Shown here piece after piece: positions 44,196 through 52,587 of a DNA stretch of 64,000 nt. Made by a program: the position numbers and the translations under genes. The stretch covers positions 1 to 64,000 of the forward strand of contig JAPKAY010000001.1 of assembly GCA_028825045.1 (NCBI GenBank), written 5' to 3'. The notes below the pieces were generated by a model, which was not told the DNA's origin, ran no database searches, and saw only the letters and a program-made list of their open reading frames with translations. The DNA is from Halioglobus sp. Lineage in GTDB: Bacteria; Pseudomonadota; Gammaproteobacteria; Pseudomonadales; Halieaceae. Each line of letters begins with the position of its first letter. Within the stretch, counting starts at the first letter, position 1.

Positions 44196-44483
44196 ATGTC
44201 TAATGAAGGCTACCACGAACCCATAGATGAACTCACAGACGACACCAGGGATATGCATAGAGCTATTACATCACTGATGGAAGAGCTTGAGGCAGTAGAC
44301 TGGTACAACCAAAGAGTTGATGCATGTAAAAATAGCGAATTAAAGGCCATACTTGCGCACAATAGAGATGAGGAAAAAGAGCACGCGGCGATGGTGCTTG
44401 AATGGATTAGAAGGCAAGACCCAAGCTTTGACAAAGAATTAAAAGACTACCTTTTTACAGATAAGCCGATTACACACAAATAG
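44196..44483 (+). CDS. Encapsulated-ferritin-like protein (EncFtn family), stand-alone
   Basis: A 95-residue protein strongly like the ferritin-like cargo of encapsulins: MEELEAVDWYNQRVDA followed by LAHNRDEEKEHAAMVLEWIRR. The iron ligands of the Rhodospirillum protein are matched by Glu30, Glu60 and His63. EncFtn proteins oxidise Fe(II) at a dimer interface and pass it into the encapsulin shell. Here the chain ends soon after YLFTDKPIT, with no room for the usual C-terminal targeting peptide, and no encapsulin gene is in the window. AAGGAG about nine bases before the ATG is a good ribosome site. Confidence 0.85.
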   Translation: MSNEGYHEPIDELTDDTRDMHRAITSLMEELEAVDWYNQRVDACKNSELKAILAHNRDEEKEHAAMVLEWIRRQDPSFDKELKDYLFTDKPITHK

Positions 44484-44506
44484 AATGCATAACAAGGTGA
44501 GGCAGT

Positions 44507-44540
44507 CGGGCGGTTTCCCCACCCGCCCGTGATTTTTTTT
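44507..44540 (+). terminator. Rho-independent terminator after EncFtn gene
   Basis: Arms CGGGCGG (44507-44513) and CCGCCCG (44523-44529) form a perfect seven-pair, GC-only stem with a nine-base loop. A run of eight T follows after three bases (44533-44540). It ends transcription of the EncFtn gene. Confidence 0.75.
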
Positions 44541-44674
44541 GATGCCACAATACCGTCCAGACGACCAGGCGCTCGGTCAGAGTATTACCGTTGGTTGTCT
44601 GGTGTTGAGTTTGTATATGCATAAATACGTTGCGTATTTTTTTGGGACGGCGCATTGAACAATAGGGAGCCAGG

Positions 44675-45010
44675 GTGACATTTCAGCAGGTCTACCTATT
44701 GGTGCTTGTGCCGGTTTGCTTGCTTGGCGGGATTTACATTGTAAGTGCAGATACTCAAGGCAATGCCACCAGAGCGGCGCGTTCTGGTATCGTCTTTTTT
44801 CTTTCGCTGGCTGTCGCAGCAGCAGGGATAATGTCGATTAGTGGCCAGTGTACGTTTTCTGAGGCCATAACATTGAACGCTCACTGCGGCTTTGTACCCG
44901 TTTCAATATTGGTCATGTCAATCATTGTTGTGGGTCTATTGCTCTCCGGTTCGGTTTATATTATCGCCGTTCTCAATGGAAAGGGCCGACAGGGTGGCAG
45001 GGAGCCCTAG
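44675..45010 (+). CDS. Small integral membrane protein, unknown function
   Basis: A 111-residue protein with three predicted membrane helices (about residues 4-24, 36-55 and 74-98) and a charged C-terminal tail. Two cysteines (in GQCTF and AHCGF) would face the same side, between helices 2 and 3. The start is GTG at 44675, with GGGAG about seven bases upstream. I recognise no family. It lies at the end of the cassette-like block, and its composition is intermediate between that block and the chromosome. It ends 34 bases before the convergent dioxygenase gene. Confidence 0.55.
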   Translation: MTFQQVYLLVLVPVCLLGGIYIVSADTQGNATRAARSGIVFFLSLAVAAAGIMSISGQCTFSEAITLNAHCGFVPVSILVMSIIVVGLLLSGSVYIIAVLNGKGRQGGREP

Positions 45011-45044
45011 CCAGAGTAACTGTCCTTCAAATCAGGCAATCCTT

Positions 45045-45842
45045 CTACCCATGGAGCACAGGGTTAATGAATGTAGCCACCTCATCACCCACCGCTAAAT
45101 CCGGACACCAAGCTTCTCGATCCGCTTGCTGATTCGAATTTTCAGGCGCCTTAAGCCGCGCACCATTTTCCATGTAGATGACAGTCATAGCCCGGCGCGG
45201 TCGATCGGTGAGATTGGGCCCCGCACTGTGAAATGTCCACCCCGAGTGAAAACTGACGTCTCCGGCATCGAAGTTCTGTTCGACATGCTCCAGTCCCAGG
45301 CGATTCAGGTTGTCGCTGATAACCTGCTGCGAGTCATCCCCAATTGGCAAATCTCGTCCCATCGGAATGTGGTGGCTGCCGGCACTAAATACCACCGCGC
45401 CCATTTCAATGGGTGTGTCCTGCAGTGGTATCCAGGCGGTGATCGTCTTGTCTGTATCGAGCGGCCAGTAGTACTGATCGCAATGCCAGGGTGTCATGCC
45501 GCCGTGAGGCGCTTTATACAAGGCCTGATCATGGTAGAGGCGAACACTTTCGACTCCCATCAGTTGTGCAGCTGCGGCAGCCAACTGCCTGTTAAATACG
45601 ATAGACCGTACTTTCAGGTCGTGACGCCATAGATTCATCACCTGGGTGAATGCCTGTGCATAGGCATCAGATTCAGAGTTGGGGTGCTTGTCTGCTGTAG
45701 GATCGGCAAGCCTTGTTACCGCTGCGCTGATGTCTTGCTCAAAGGTCACGATTTTTGCGCGAGAAAATAACTGTGGTAACCGAATGAAACCACGTTTTTG
45801 GTAGTCATCCCGCTGGGCCTGCATTGTTTCCTTGTTCGACAT
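45045..45842 (-). CDS. Phytanoyl-CoA dioxygenase family protein
   Basis: A 265-residue Fe(II)/2-oxoglutarate dioxygenase of the PhyH type. Iron ligands are His120 and Asp122 in TPWHCDQYYWP, and His203 in WTFHSAGPN; an Arg in TDRPRRAM would bind 2-oxoglutarate. PhyH enzymes hydroxylate lipids or small molecules. It is followed by an acyl-CoA dehydrogenase gene only seven bases upstream on the same strand, so the pair probably acts in one catabolic or tailoring route. ATG at 45842. Confidence 0.85.
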   Translation of the reverse strand: MSNKETMQAQRDDYQKRGFIRLPQLFSRAKIVTFEQDISAAVTRLADPTADKHPNSESDAYAQAFTQVMNLWRHDLKVRSIVFNRQLAAAAAQLMGVESVRLYHDQALYKAPHGGMTPWHCDQYYWPLDTDKTITAWIPLQDTPIEMGAVVFSAGSHHIPMGRDLPIGDDSQQVISDNLNRLGLEHVEQNFDAGDVSFHSGWTFHSAGPNLTDRPRRAMTVIYMENGARLKAPENSNQQADREAWCPDLAVGDEVATFINPVLHG

Positions 45843-45849
45843 ACGTGCG

Positions 45850-47106
45850 TTACGCTCTCCCTAGCAAATCCTTGGCGATGGCCACGATCTGCATCTCATC
45901 AGTGCCCGCGTAAATCTGTAGGATTTTCGCATCACGCATCAACTGCTCTACGCGCATCTCGCGCATGTAACCAGCACCACCAAATATCTGCACGGCTTCG
46001 GTGGTAACCTCCATCGCGGCCTGGGCAGCATACAGTTTCATCGCGGAGGCCTCTGCCAGCGTCAGGTCTTTGTTCGCCGCGCGAGTTTCGATATAGCGGA
46101 ATACCAAGTTTTCAAGGTTCAGGCGGGCAACTTCCATTTTTGCCAGTTTCAACTGAATGAGTTGGTAGTTGCCAATCGGTTGATCGAACTGCACGCGAGT
46201 TTTGGCGTATTCCAGCGATAGCTCGAGTGAGCGCTGGACTAATCCCAGTGCCATAGCGGCAACACCTGAGCGCTCCAAGCTGAAGGTAGACTTTGCGCCG
46301 GAGCGACCGTAGCCATCTTCCGATTCTCCCATCAGGCGTTCCGGACCAGCTTTTACATCCGATAAAAAAAGTTCGCCCGTGGGCGAGGAGCCAATCCCCA
46401 TTTTCTTGAACGCGGCGCTTTGCTCTAGTCCCGGCATGCCGGAGTCGAGAATAAAGGAGACGATTTTCCTGTCTCGGGGCTCCACACCAGGTTCATCAAG
46501 GCGACAGATAAACACTATGACATCGGCGAAGGGGCCGTTGGTGATGAAGGTTTTACTGCCGTTGAGTATGTAGCCTCCCTCGCCATCGCGACGAGCGGTG
46601 GACTTCATAGCGCCGAACGCGTCCGATCCTGAACTGGGCTCAGTAATGGCCCATGCGCCAACTTTTTCCAGGGTCAATAATTCGCGCCCGTATTTCTTTT
46701 TCTGCGCCAGACTACCTTTGGACATAATGGCGCCACCGGTCAAGCCCACGGAAACACCCATGGCGGTAATAAGCCCCTGGCAGTGACGGCTGATTTCGAT
46801 AATGGGGATCAAGCCCATGGCGGCGGCGTCCAGAGCTTCCGCCGACACAGCGCCGTCGTCGGTGGTTTTGGGGGTTGGTTTTTCGACCTCTTCGCCCCTG
46901 GCAATCGCCTCTTCCTTCTCGATCTGCTTGTCAAATCGAGTACCGGCAAGTTCATCCATGCCAAAGGTCTTGAACAGCTTTCGCAGGATGTCGTAGGGCG
47001 GTAGGCCGTTATATTCCAGATCATCAATCAGCGGTACGATTTCTTTTTCCACAAAATCGCGAATCATGCCTTGAATCATGAGCTGTTGTTCTGTCCAGGC
47101 GAACAT
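45850..47106 (-). CDS. Acyl-CoA dehydrogenase
   Basis: A 418-residue FAD-dependent acyl-CoA dehydrogenase with the two classical signatures: GAWAITEPSSGSDAFG, and the C-terminal QIFGGAGYMREMRVEQLMRDAKILQI split as QIFGGAGYMRE then VEQLMRDAKI. The insertion near residues 60-80, rich in Glu and Lys (EKEEAIARGEEVEKP), is uncommon. The residue at the catalytic base position lies in the IYAGTDEMQ region. It removes two hydrogens alpha-beta from an acyl-CoA. First gene of a two-gene run with the PhyH-type dioxygenase. ATG at 47106. Confidence 0.9.
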   Translation of the reverse strand: MFAWTEQQLMIQGMIRDFVEKEIVPLIDDLEYNGLPPYDILRKLFKTFGMDELAGTRFDKQIEKEEAIARGEEVEKPTPKTTDDGAVSAEALDAAAMGLIPIIEISRHCQGLITAMGVSVGLTGGAIMSKGSLAQKKKYGRELLTLEKVGAWAITEPSSGSDAFGAMKSTARRDGEGGYILNGSKTFITNGPFADVIVFICRLDEPGVEPRDRKIVSFILDSGMPGLEQSAAFKKMGIGSSPTGELFLSDVKAGPERLMGESEDGYGRSGAKSTFSLERSGVAAMALGLVQRSLELSLEYAKTRVQFDQPIGNYQLIQLKLAKMEVARLNLENLVFRYIETRAANKDLTLAEASAMKLYAAQAAMEVTTEAVQIFGGAGYMREMRVEQLMRDAKILQIYAGTDEMQIVAIAKDLLGRA

Positions 47107-47314
47107 TCGTTCTCTCCCTATATCCAGTTGATTAAAAGACGATAACAGCGCGTTGCGCGGCCGAAGGCTGCTTAGCGCAAGCGATCGAGCGGTTGATGGT
47201 TCGGGCTCGAAGCGCGGGATTGCTTAAATCCGACAAGTGGACGACTATTGTAGGCTAAGCTGGGGACCTGGTCGATTCTACCCTGGTTTCACACAGGCAT
47301 TAAATACCAAAGCT

Positions 47315-48955
47315 ATGTATAGAAACTTACTGCTCGGCCTCACTGCCTTACTCTTTACGTTTTCCGCCTGGTCTGCCCAGCGGCCGAATATCTTGCTCGT
47401 GTACATGGACGATGTGGGTCCCGCGTGGCTGCCACCCTATGCGCACAGACTGACGGAGGAAGATGTTGAGGAATTTGTTGTTAATTATTACGGTGAACAG
47501 AGAAATAGATTTTTTTCCATTGACGTAGATCGCCATATTGAGACGGCTCAAACGGCCATGCCTTTTTTGGACTCACTGGCGCAACAGGGGATGGTCTTTG
47601 AGCAGGCCTTTGCCACCTCGTCATTGTGCGCGCCCTCCCGCGCAGGCCTGATGGCAGGCAGCTATCAACAGCGCTTTGGTATCTACGGCAATAACGACGC
47701 GGTCGAGAATGGTTTCCCGGTAGATCAACCCATGCTGGTGGAGTCCTTGCAGGATGCAGGTTATGCCACGGCCATGATCGGAAAATGGCATCTGGGCAGG
47801 CATGATGAGCGTCTTCGCGAGAGAGCCAAGCTGGAATTGAAGTCGCGGCAGGCGGACGGGCAAGGCATCACACTGAAAGCTATTTTAGACGATATGGGTT
47901 ATCGCTCATCATCCGCGGAAGGCCAGCATCCACTGGACCGGGGCTTCGATTACTATTTTGGTTTTAACAGCCACGATGACCGCTATTACGGCTCGAAGTA
48001 TTTATGGGAGAACCATGAACTGGTGCCGCCGCGCGCGAAAGATGAGTACCTGACGGACTTGTTAACGGATCAGGCAATTGCCTTTATGAATCGCAGTATT
48101 CAGGCGAAGGAGCCATTTTTTGTTTACTACGCACCGCTTTCAGTGCATGGGCCGCTCCAGCCCAGCCCGGAAAAATACCAGCAGTATTTTGATTCCGGGG
48201 TCGGTTTCACTGATTCCTATGCCGGCCATATGCGTGGAGTGGATGAAAGCCTGCAACGCATCTATGGGGTTTTGGAAGAACAAGGCGTTGCCGACAACAC
48301 GCTGTTAATATTCAGCGCTGACAATGGGCAGACCCACTACAGTGTGCCTCCCTACAATGCGCCCTACAGAGGGGGTAAGGGCACAGGGTGGCTTGGCGGA
48401 TCCGGTGTTCCACTGATTGTTTATATGCCGTCAATGATAGCGCCTGGATTTAGTTTTGAATTGATTAGCACCATGGACATACTGCCTACTGTTCTGGATA
48501 TTGTCGGCGTAACCCATGATTACGCGATAGATGGCTTGAGCTTTCAGGACTTCCTGTTAGGTCGGGCTCCCAGGGGTCCGCGACAAGTATTGTACTCCGC
48601 TGGATTGCAGTCTACGGAATGGTCACATGGCTATGATATGGAGGCGCTCAAGGGCGACCGCTCTTCCTGTCCGCTCTATGCCTGGGCGCTGGATCGAAAC
48701 GGCCACATTCTGACCCACATCAGCACGACTCCCGACAAACTGTATCCGGAATTTCCCAGCGGTCGTCCTGCCAACAGGACGTTCCACTCCGCGGCCGCAG
48801 ACCCTGCCCAGTCCAGTAATCTGGATGCTGTTGCCGATTATGGCGAAACGGTTCAGGTCTTGGATCAGCAGTTAGGTGAATGGCTGGATACGCTGCCACC
48901 ACCGCTGACCACGCAGAAGAAAGCGTATCGGGAATTGCGTAAAATCACCCCTTAA
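47315..48955 (+). CDS. Secreted type I sulfatase
   Basis: A 546-residue sulfatase with the cleavable signal MYRNLLLGLTALLFTFSAWS. The modification motif is LCAPSRAGLMAG (Cys105 in C-x-P-S-R), metal ligands are in LLVYMDDVG, and GKWHLGRHDE plus FSADNGQTH complete the site. It resembles arylsulfatase A-type enzymes acting on sulfated glycans. ATG at 47315 was chosen for the signal peptide; the longer frame from 47237 adds a non-signal stretch. It lies upstream of a DAO-type flavoprotein gene on the same strand. Confidence 0.87.
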   Translation: MYRNLLLGLTALLFTFSAWSAQRPNILLVYMDDVGPAWLPPYAHRLTEEDVEEFVVNYYGEQRNRFFSIDVDRHIETAQTAMPFLDSLAQQGMVFEQAFATSSLCAPSRAGLMAGSYQQRFGIYGNNDAVENGFPVDQPMLVESLQDAGYATAMIGKWHLGRHDERLRERAKLELKSRQADGQGITLKAILDDMGYRSSSAEGQHPLDRGFDYYFGFNSHDDRYYGSKYLWENHELVPPRAKDEYLTDLLTDQAIAFMNRSIQAKEPFFVYYAPLSVHGPLQPSPEKYQQYFDSGVGFTDSYAGHMRGVDESLQRIYGVLEEQGVADNTLLIFSADNGQTHYSVPPYNAPYRGGKGTGWLGGSGVPLIVYMPSMIAPGFSFELISTMDILPTVLDIVGVTHDYAIDGLSFQDFLLGRAPRGPRQVLYSAGLQSTEWSHGYDMEALKGDRSSCPLYAWALDRNGHILTHISTTPDKLYPEFPSGRPANRTFHSAAADPAQSSNLDAVADYGETVQVLDQQLGEWLDTLPPPLTTQKKAYRELRKITP

Positions 48956-48984
48956 TCAGCCGACGTCTGTTACGGAGCGAGCCG

Positions 48985-50292
48985 ATGTTTGGCCTGAAAA
49001 GAATCGAAGACACCCGTGAGCATGCGCCTTCGTATTATGCTGCTACTGCGCACCGCAAACCTGATTACCCCCAGCTGGAAGGCGATGTTCAGGCTGATGT
49101 AGCGATTGTCGGCGGTGGTTTCAGTGGTGTAAATACGGCGCTGGAATTGGCCGAGCGCGGCTACTCGGTAGTGCTACTGGAGGCACGGCGTATTGGTTGG
49201 GGTGCCACCGGTCGCAATGGAGGCCAGGTACTCGACGGAATCGGCCACAATGCCCAGCAGTTCGAGAGCCAGATCGGTGCCGATGGCGTGCAGGCTATTT
49301 TCAATATGGGTGTGGAGTGTTGCGACATCGTTCGCGACCGTGTTGCAACCTACGCCATTGATTGCGATCTCAAGTGGGGCGCCTGCGATGTTGCGCTCAG
49401 GCCCCGACACATGAAAGCATTTGCCCGGGCGAAAGCCTACGAAGAAAAGATGGGTAATCCTCATCAGTACGAGCTGCTGGATAAAAATGAGATCAAGCAC
49501 TACGTCAACTCAGACCGGTATTATGGTGGGCTGCTCAATCGCACCGGCAGTGGTCATGCGCATCCGTTGAATCTGTGCCTGGGTGAGGCGGCGGCCGCCG
49601 AGACGCTAGGCGTGAAAGTGTATGAGCAGTCTGAGGTGGTTCGTATTGCCCACGGTGACAGGCCGCGCGTTCACACCCACAGGGGCAGCGTGCTTGCCAG
49701 CCATGTGGTGCTTTGCGGCAATGCGTATATGGGCGACCTGGTGCCGGAACTGGCCTCACGTGTGCTGTCCGCGAATACCTCGGTCATCGCGACTGCGCCT
49801 TTGCCTGAGTCTCTGGCCCGTGAAATTATGCCCGCAGACCTGGCCGTGTGCGACACGCGTACGGCATTGGATTACTTTCGTCTCTCGACCGACAGGCGCA
49901 TGTTGTTTGGTGGGCTGTCGAATTACACAGGCCTGGAGCCTCGCAACCTTGCGGGCACCATGCGTCGTAAAATGACGCAAGTTTTCCCCCTTCTGGCCGG
50001 GGTTGATATTGAGTATGGGTGGAGTGGGCAGGTGGGCGTTGGCATGAACCACATGCCGCAGATGGGGCGCCTGCAGGATAACGTGTCTTACATTCAGGCC
50101 TTCTCAGGCCACGGTGTAGCTGCCAGTCATATAATGGCGCGCCTTACGGCAGAAATGATCAGTGGCTCGCCGGACCGCTTCGATATTTTCGCGCGTATTG
50201 GGCACCGGTCGTTTCCGGGAGGCAAGCTGTTGCGCAGACCGGCTCTAGCGGTGGGGATGGCCTACTTCAAGCTCAGGGACGAGTTGTTCTAA
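48985..50292 (+). CDS. FAD-dependent oxidoreductase, DAO/PuuB type
   Basis: A 435-residue flavoenzyme of the DAO family, like gamma-glutamylputrescine oxidase. The N-terminal FAD motif is VAIVGGGFSGVNTALELAE, followed by RRIGWGATGRNGGQV, which is diagnostic for this group, and the C-terminal QAFSGHGVAASHIMARL. It would oxidise an amine or amino acid to an imine with hydrogen peroxide release. It begins 29 bases after the sulfatase stop, with CGGAGCGAG upstream of the ATG at 48985. The substrate is unknown. Confidence 0.85.
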   Translation: MFGLKRIEDTREHAPSYYAATAHRKPDYPQLEGDVQADVAIVGGGFSGVNTALELAERGYSVVLLEARRIGWGATGRNGGQVLDGIGHNAQQFESQIGADGVQAIFNMGVECCDIVRDRVATYAIDCDLKWGACDVALRPRHMKAFARAKAYEEKMGNPHQYELLDKNEIKHYVNSDRYYGGLLNRTGSGHAHPLNLCLGEAAAAETLGVKVYEQSEVVRIAHGDRPRVHTHRGSVLASHVVLCGNAYMGDLVPELASRVLSANTSVIATAPLPESLAREIMPADLAVCDTRTALDYFRLSTDRRMLFGGLSNYTGLEPRNLAGTMRRKMTQVFPLLAGVDIEYGWSGQVGVGMNHMPQMGRLQDNVSYIQAFSGHGVAASHIMARLTAEMISGSPDRFDIFARIGHRSFPGGKLLRRPALAVGMAYFKLRDELF

Positions 50293-50301
50293 ATACAGCG
50301 T

Positions 50302-50602
50302 AACCCTGCTGAACTGCGCATTGCCCGGCGGCTTAAGCAAACGGAACCTGCCTCTGAAGCCGGGCGTGTCCCACCGGACTTTGCAGCGCATGGAGGCGTG
50401 TGAGTGGCGTTTGAGTCCGGCTTACGATATAACCTACGCCTATAATGAACAGAGCGAATTCACCAACAGTTGTCAGATGAGCGTTAATCGCAAGTGGGTG
50501 GATATTCATGAGGAGGATTGTCTTGCTGTGGCGGATTGGTCTCGATATGCGCAGGTCGCTGCCGTCAGCGGTGGACAGGCTGAAAAAGTGCGGGGCTTCT
50601 GA
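50302..50602 (+). pseudogene. hipB/hipA deletion-fusion remnant
   Basis: The first part, in one frame, reads ELRIARRLKQTEPASEA; after a shift of one base it continues GVSHRTLQRMEACE. Together these form most of a HipB/XRE helix-turn-helix. Directly after it comes WRLSPAYDITYAYN, then QMSVNRKW, which is the C-terminal end of a HipA-like kinase. A large internal deletion therefore joins an antitoxin start to a toxin end. The kinase core is gone and a frameshift (likely one extra G near 50367) breaks the rest, so it should be inactive. TGA at 50600-50602. Confidence 0.7.
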
Positions 50603-50849
50603 ATCCGTCCTAAACTGATGGGAGCTGAATGAAGTAATTGGATCGGCGCCAAATCGGTTACAGCCTGTTGGGACACGCCGCAAATACGTGCCCATAAAGA
50701 GGGGCAGACCCTCCATGTAGGCTCGCTTCCGCCATCCATGGCCTCAGACGGTTCCCACAAGCGATACAGGAATTGACACTTAACCACGTATTTCGCATAA
50801 ATCAGGGTTGTCCACTAAGACAGATGGTTCAGCCCACTGGAGAGGTTTA

Positions 50850-51719
50850 ATGATCGAAGTCATAGCATCAGGCCAGGCCTGCGGTGCAACCGTCATAGGG
50901 GTAGATCTATCCCAAAAACTGGACGCCGAGACCGTTCGCGCTGTTCGTGCCGCCTGGCTGGAGCACCATGTTTTGGCGTTTCCCGACCAAACGCTGTCAG
51001 ATACGGATCTCGAACAGATAGTGCAGAGCTTCGGCGTGTTTGGCGCCGAGCCCTTCTTTCTACCTATTGAAGGGAGTGAACATGTCGTTGCGTTGACGCG
51101 CAAAGCCGATGAAAAAGCTCCCCTATTCGCCGAAAACTGGCACTCAGACTGGAGTTTTATGGCAGAGCCACCCATTGGAACTTGCCTGTACAGCCTCGTT
51201 ATTCCGCCTGTGGGTGGTAACACCGGGTTTACTAACCAACAAAAGGCGCTGGCTGAAATGCCCACCGAATTGCGCGCCAAAATTGAGGGGTGCACGGCGC
51301 TGCACTCCGCGGAAGCGGCCTACGCCCCCGACGGTATGTATGGGTCCAAAGACAAAGCCTCCGGTCGCAGCATGGCGATTCGATTTTCCGAAGATGCCAG
51401 AGACGTATACGGGCACCCGTTTATTCTGCCTCACCCTGAAAACGGTCGGGATACACTGCTGGGCTGTTTGGGTTATATCGTGGGTGTGGAGGGCATGACG
51501 GATGACGAATCTCTGGCGTTGGTCTGGGAGTTGCACCAGTGGCAGACTCGCGAGGAGTTCCAGTACACACACAAATGGGAGAAGGACATGTTTGTGATCT
51601 GGGATAATCGCAGCGTATTGCATCGCGCCTATGGTGGGTACGACGGCTATGACCGTATCCTCCACCGCATAACGGTGGCAGGGGACCCCAGCAAATTTCT
51701 GAAACTGAATGCTGCCTGA
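50850..51719 (+). CDS. TauD/TfdA family dioxygenase
   Basis: A 289-residue Fe(II)/2-oxoglutarate dioxygenase. The iron site is ENWHSDWSF (His98, Asp100) with a late His in VIWDNRSVLHRAYGGYDGYDR, where the Arg binds 2-oxoglutarate. TauD relatives act on taurine, other sulfonates or sulfate esters, and on many carboxylates. ATG at 50850 has GGAGAGG at good distance; a longer frame from 50808 lacks a ribosome site. It stands alone. In a window rich in sulfated-compound genes, a sulfonate or sulfate ester is a fair but unproven substrate guess. Confidence 0.86.
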   Translation: MIEVIASGQACGATVIGVDLSQKLDAETVRAVRAAWLEHHVLAFPDQTLSDTDLEQIVQSFGVFGAEPFFLPIEGSEHVVALTRKADEKAPLFAENWHSDWSFMAEPPIGTCLYSLVIPPVGGNTGFTNQQKALAEMPTELRAKIEGCTALHSAEAAYAPDGMYGSKDKASGRSMAIRFSEDARDVYGHPFILPHPENGRDTLLGCLGYIVGVEGMTDDESLALVWELHQWQTREEFQYTHKWEKDMFVIWDNRSVLHRAYGGYDGYDRILHRITVAGDPSKFLKLNAA

Positions 51720-51857
51720 CCGGGTAGTGTTGCACCGCGGAGGCGCCTGACATGAATCACTGCTGTCATTGCGTGACCCGCCAGAAAAGATTTGTCATAC
51801 TCCGGAGACGAATTTCCAGATTGCTGACCAACCTATAAACCACAGGATGCATATATT

Positions 51858-52451
51858 ATGACTATGAGAGCAATTACGGTTCTGTTCACCGCCCTGACCC
51901 TCGCCCTGGCCAGTTGCGCTGCTACCGACCCGCTGACCGGTTCGACCCGCAATGAAATTATCTCTGTTCAATATGGCACAGTCGAAAATGTGCAAACAGT
52001 GGATATGGCACCCAGTTACGGCGCTGGATCGCTGATAGGCGGCGCGCTGGGCCTGCTGGCAACCAGTGGTCACTCAACTGGGTCGCAAGTGGCCGGTGCA
52101 GCCGGTGGTGCTGCCCTTGGTGCTTTGGTTTCGAGAGAAACAGCCGGTACTGGCGAACGTTTCACCGTTCGTTTAGTGAACGGCAATACCATTAATATGG
52201 TCCTGGAGAATCAGGCTATACGTGTAGGGGATTGCGTCAGTGTAGAGCAAGGTAGGCACGCGAATATCCGCAGAGTTTCGGCGGTAATGTGTTCAACTCC
52301 TGCCTCTCATCCGGCTTATCCGGCGATGCATAATGCGAATGTTCAAGAATCGGCAGAATGCAATGAAGCCAAGCAGGAACTGCTCGCAGCCAAAACGGAG
52401 CAAGCTACCGCCATTGCTTACAAAAAAATGCAAGCACTCTGCCAGCATTAA
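51858..52451 (+). CDS. Glycine-zipper outer-membrane lipoprotein (SlyB-like)
   Basis: A 197-residue lipoprotein. The signal ends in LALASC (Cys20), followed by a GTVENVQTVDM strand and a glycine zipper (GAGSLIGGALGLLATSG, then GAAGGAALGALVSRE) as in SlyB/Rickettsia 17-kDa antigens. The C-terminal third (EAKQELLAAKTEQATAIAY) is helical and longer than in SlyB. Likely anchored in the outer membrane and related to envelope stress. ATG at 51858. The hairpin at 52509-52545 follows it. Confidence 0.8.
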   Translation: MTMRAITVLFTALTLALASCAATDPLTGSTRNEIISVQYGTVENVQTVDMAPSYGAGSLIGGALGLLATSGHSTGSQVAGAAGGAALGALVSRETAGTGERFTVRLVNGNTINMVLENQAIRVGDCVSVEQGRHANIRRVSAVMCSTPASHPAYPAMHNANVQESAECNEAKQELLAAKTEQATAIAYKKMQALCQH

Positions 52452-52508
52452 ATTGCACACGGTAGTCTCTCAAAAGACCTCCTGACAATTTCGATGCATC
52501 GATGTCAC

Positions 52509-52545
52509 GCGAACAACATCATCACAACCTGATGGCGTTGTTCGC
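52509..52545 (+). terminator. Hairpin between lipoprotein and ppnN genes
   Basis: The outer arms GCGAACAA and TTGTTCGC are perfect complements; inner arms CATCA and TGATG extend the stem across a three-base bulge. A T-rich but interrupted tract follows. It is probably a terminator of the lipoprotein gene; a leader hairpin for ppnN, 43 bases downstream, is an alternative. Confidence 0.5.
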
Positions 52546-52587
52546 TAGTTCTTAACTGTTTTTGCCGCCGAGCGCATACTGCCTGCC

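Noticed and set aside
44196..44483. A complete encapsulin iron-storage system
   Set aside because: Only the ferritin-like cargo is present; no shell gene and no targeting peptide are seen.
45126..45632. Open frame of 168 codons on the plus strand
   Set aside because: Antisense to the PhyH-type dioxygenase, which has intact iron-site motifs; no protein features of its own.
51144..51665. Open frame of 173 codons on the minus strand
   Set aside because: Antisense to the TauD-type dioxygenase at 50850-51719; no motifs.
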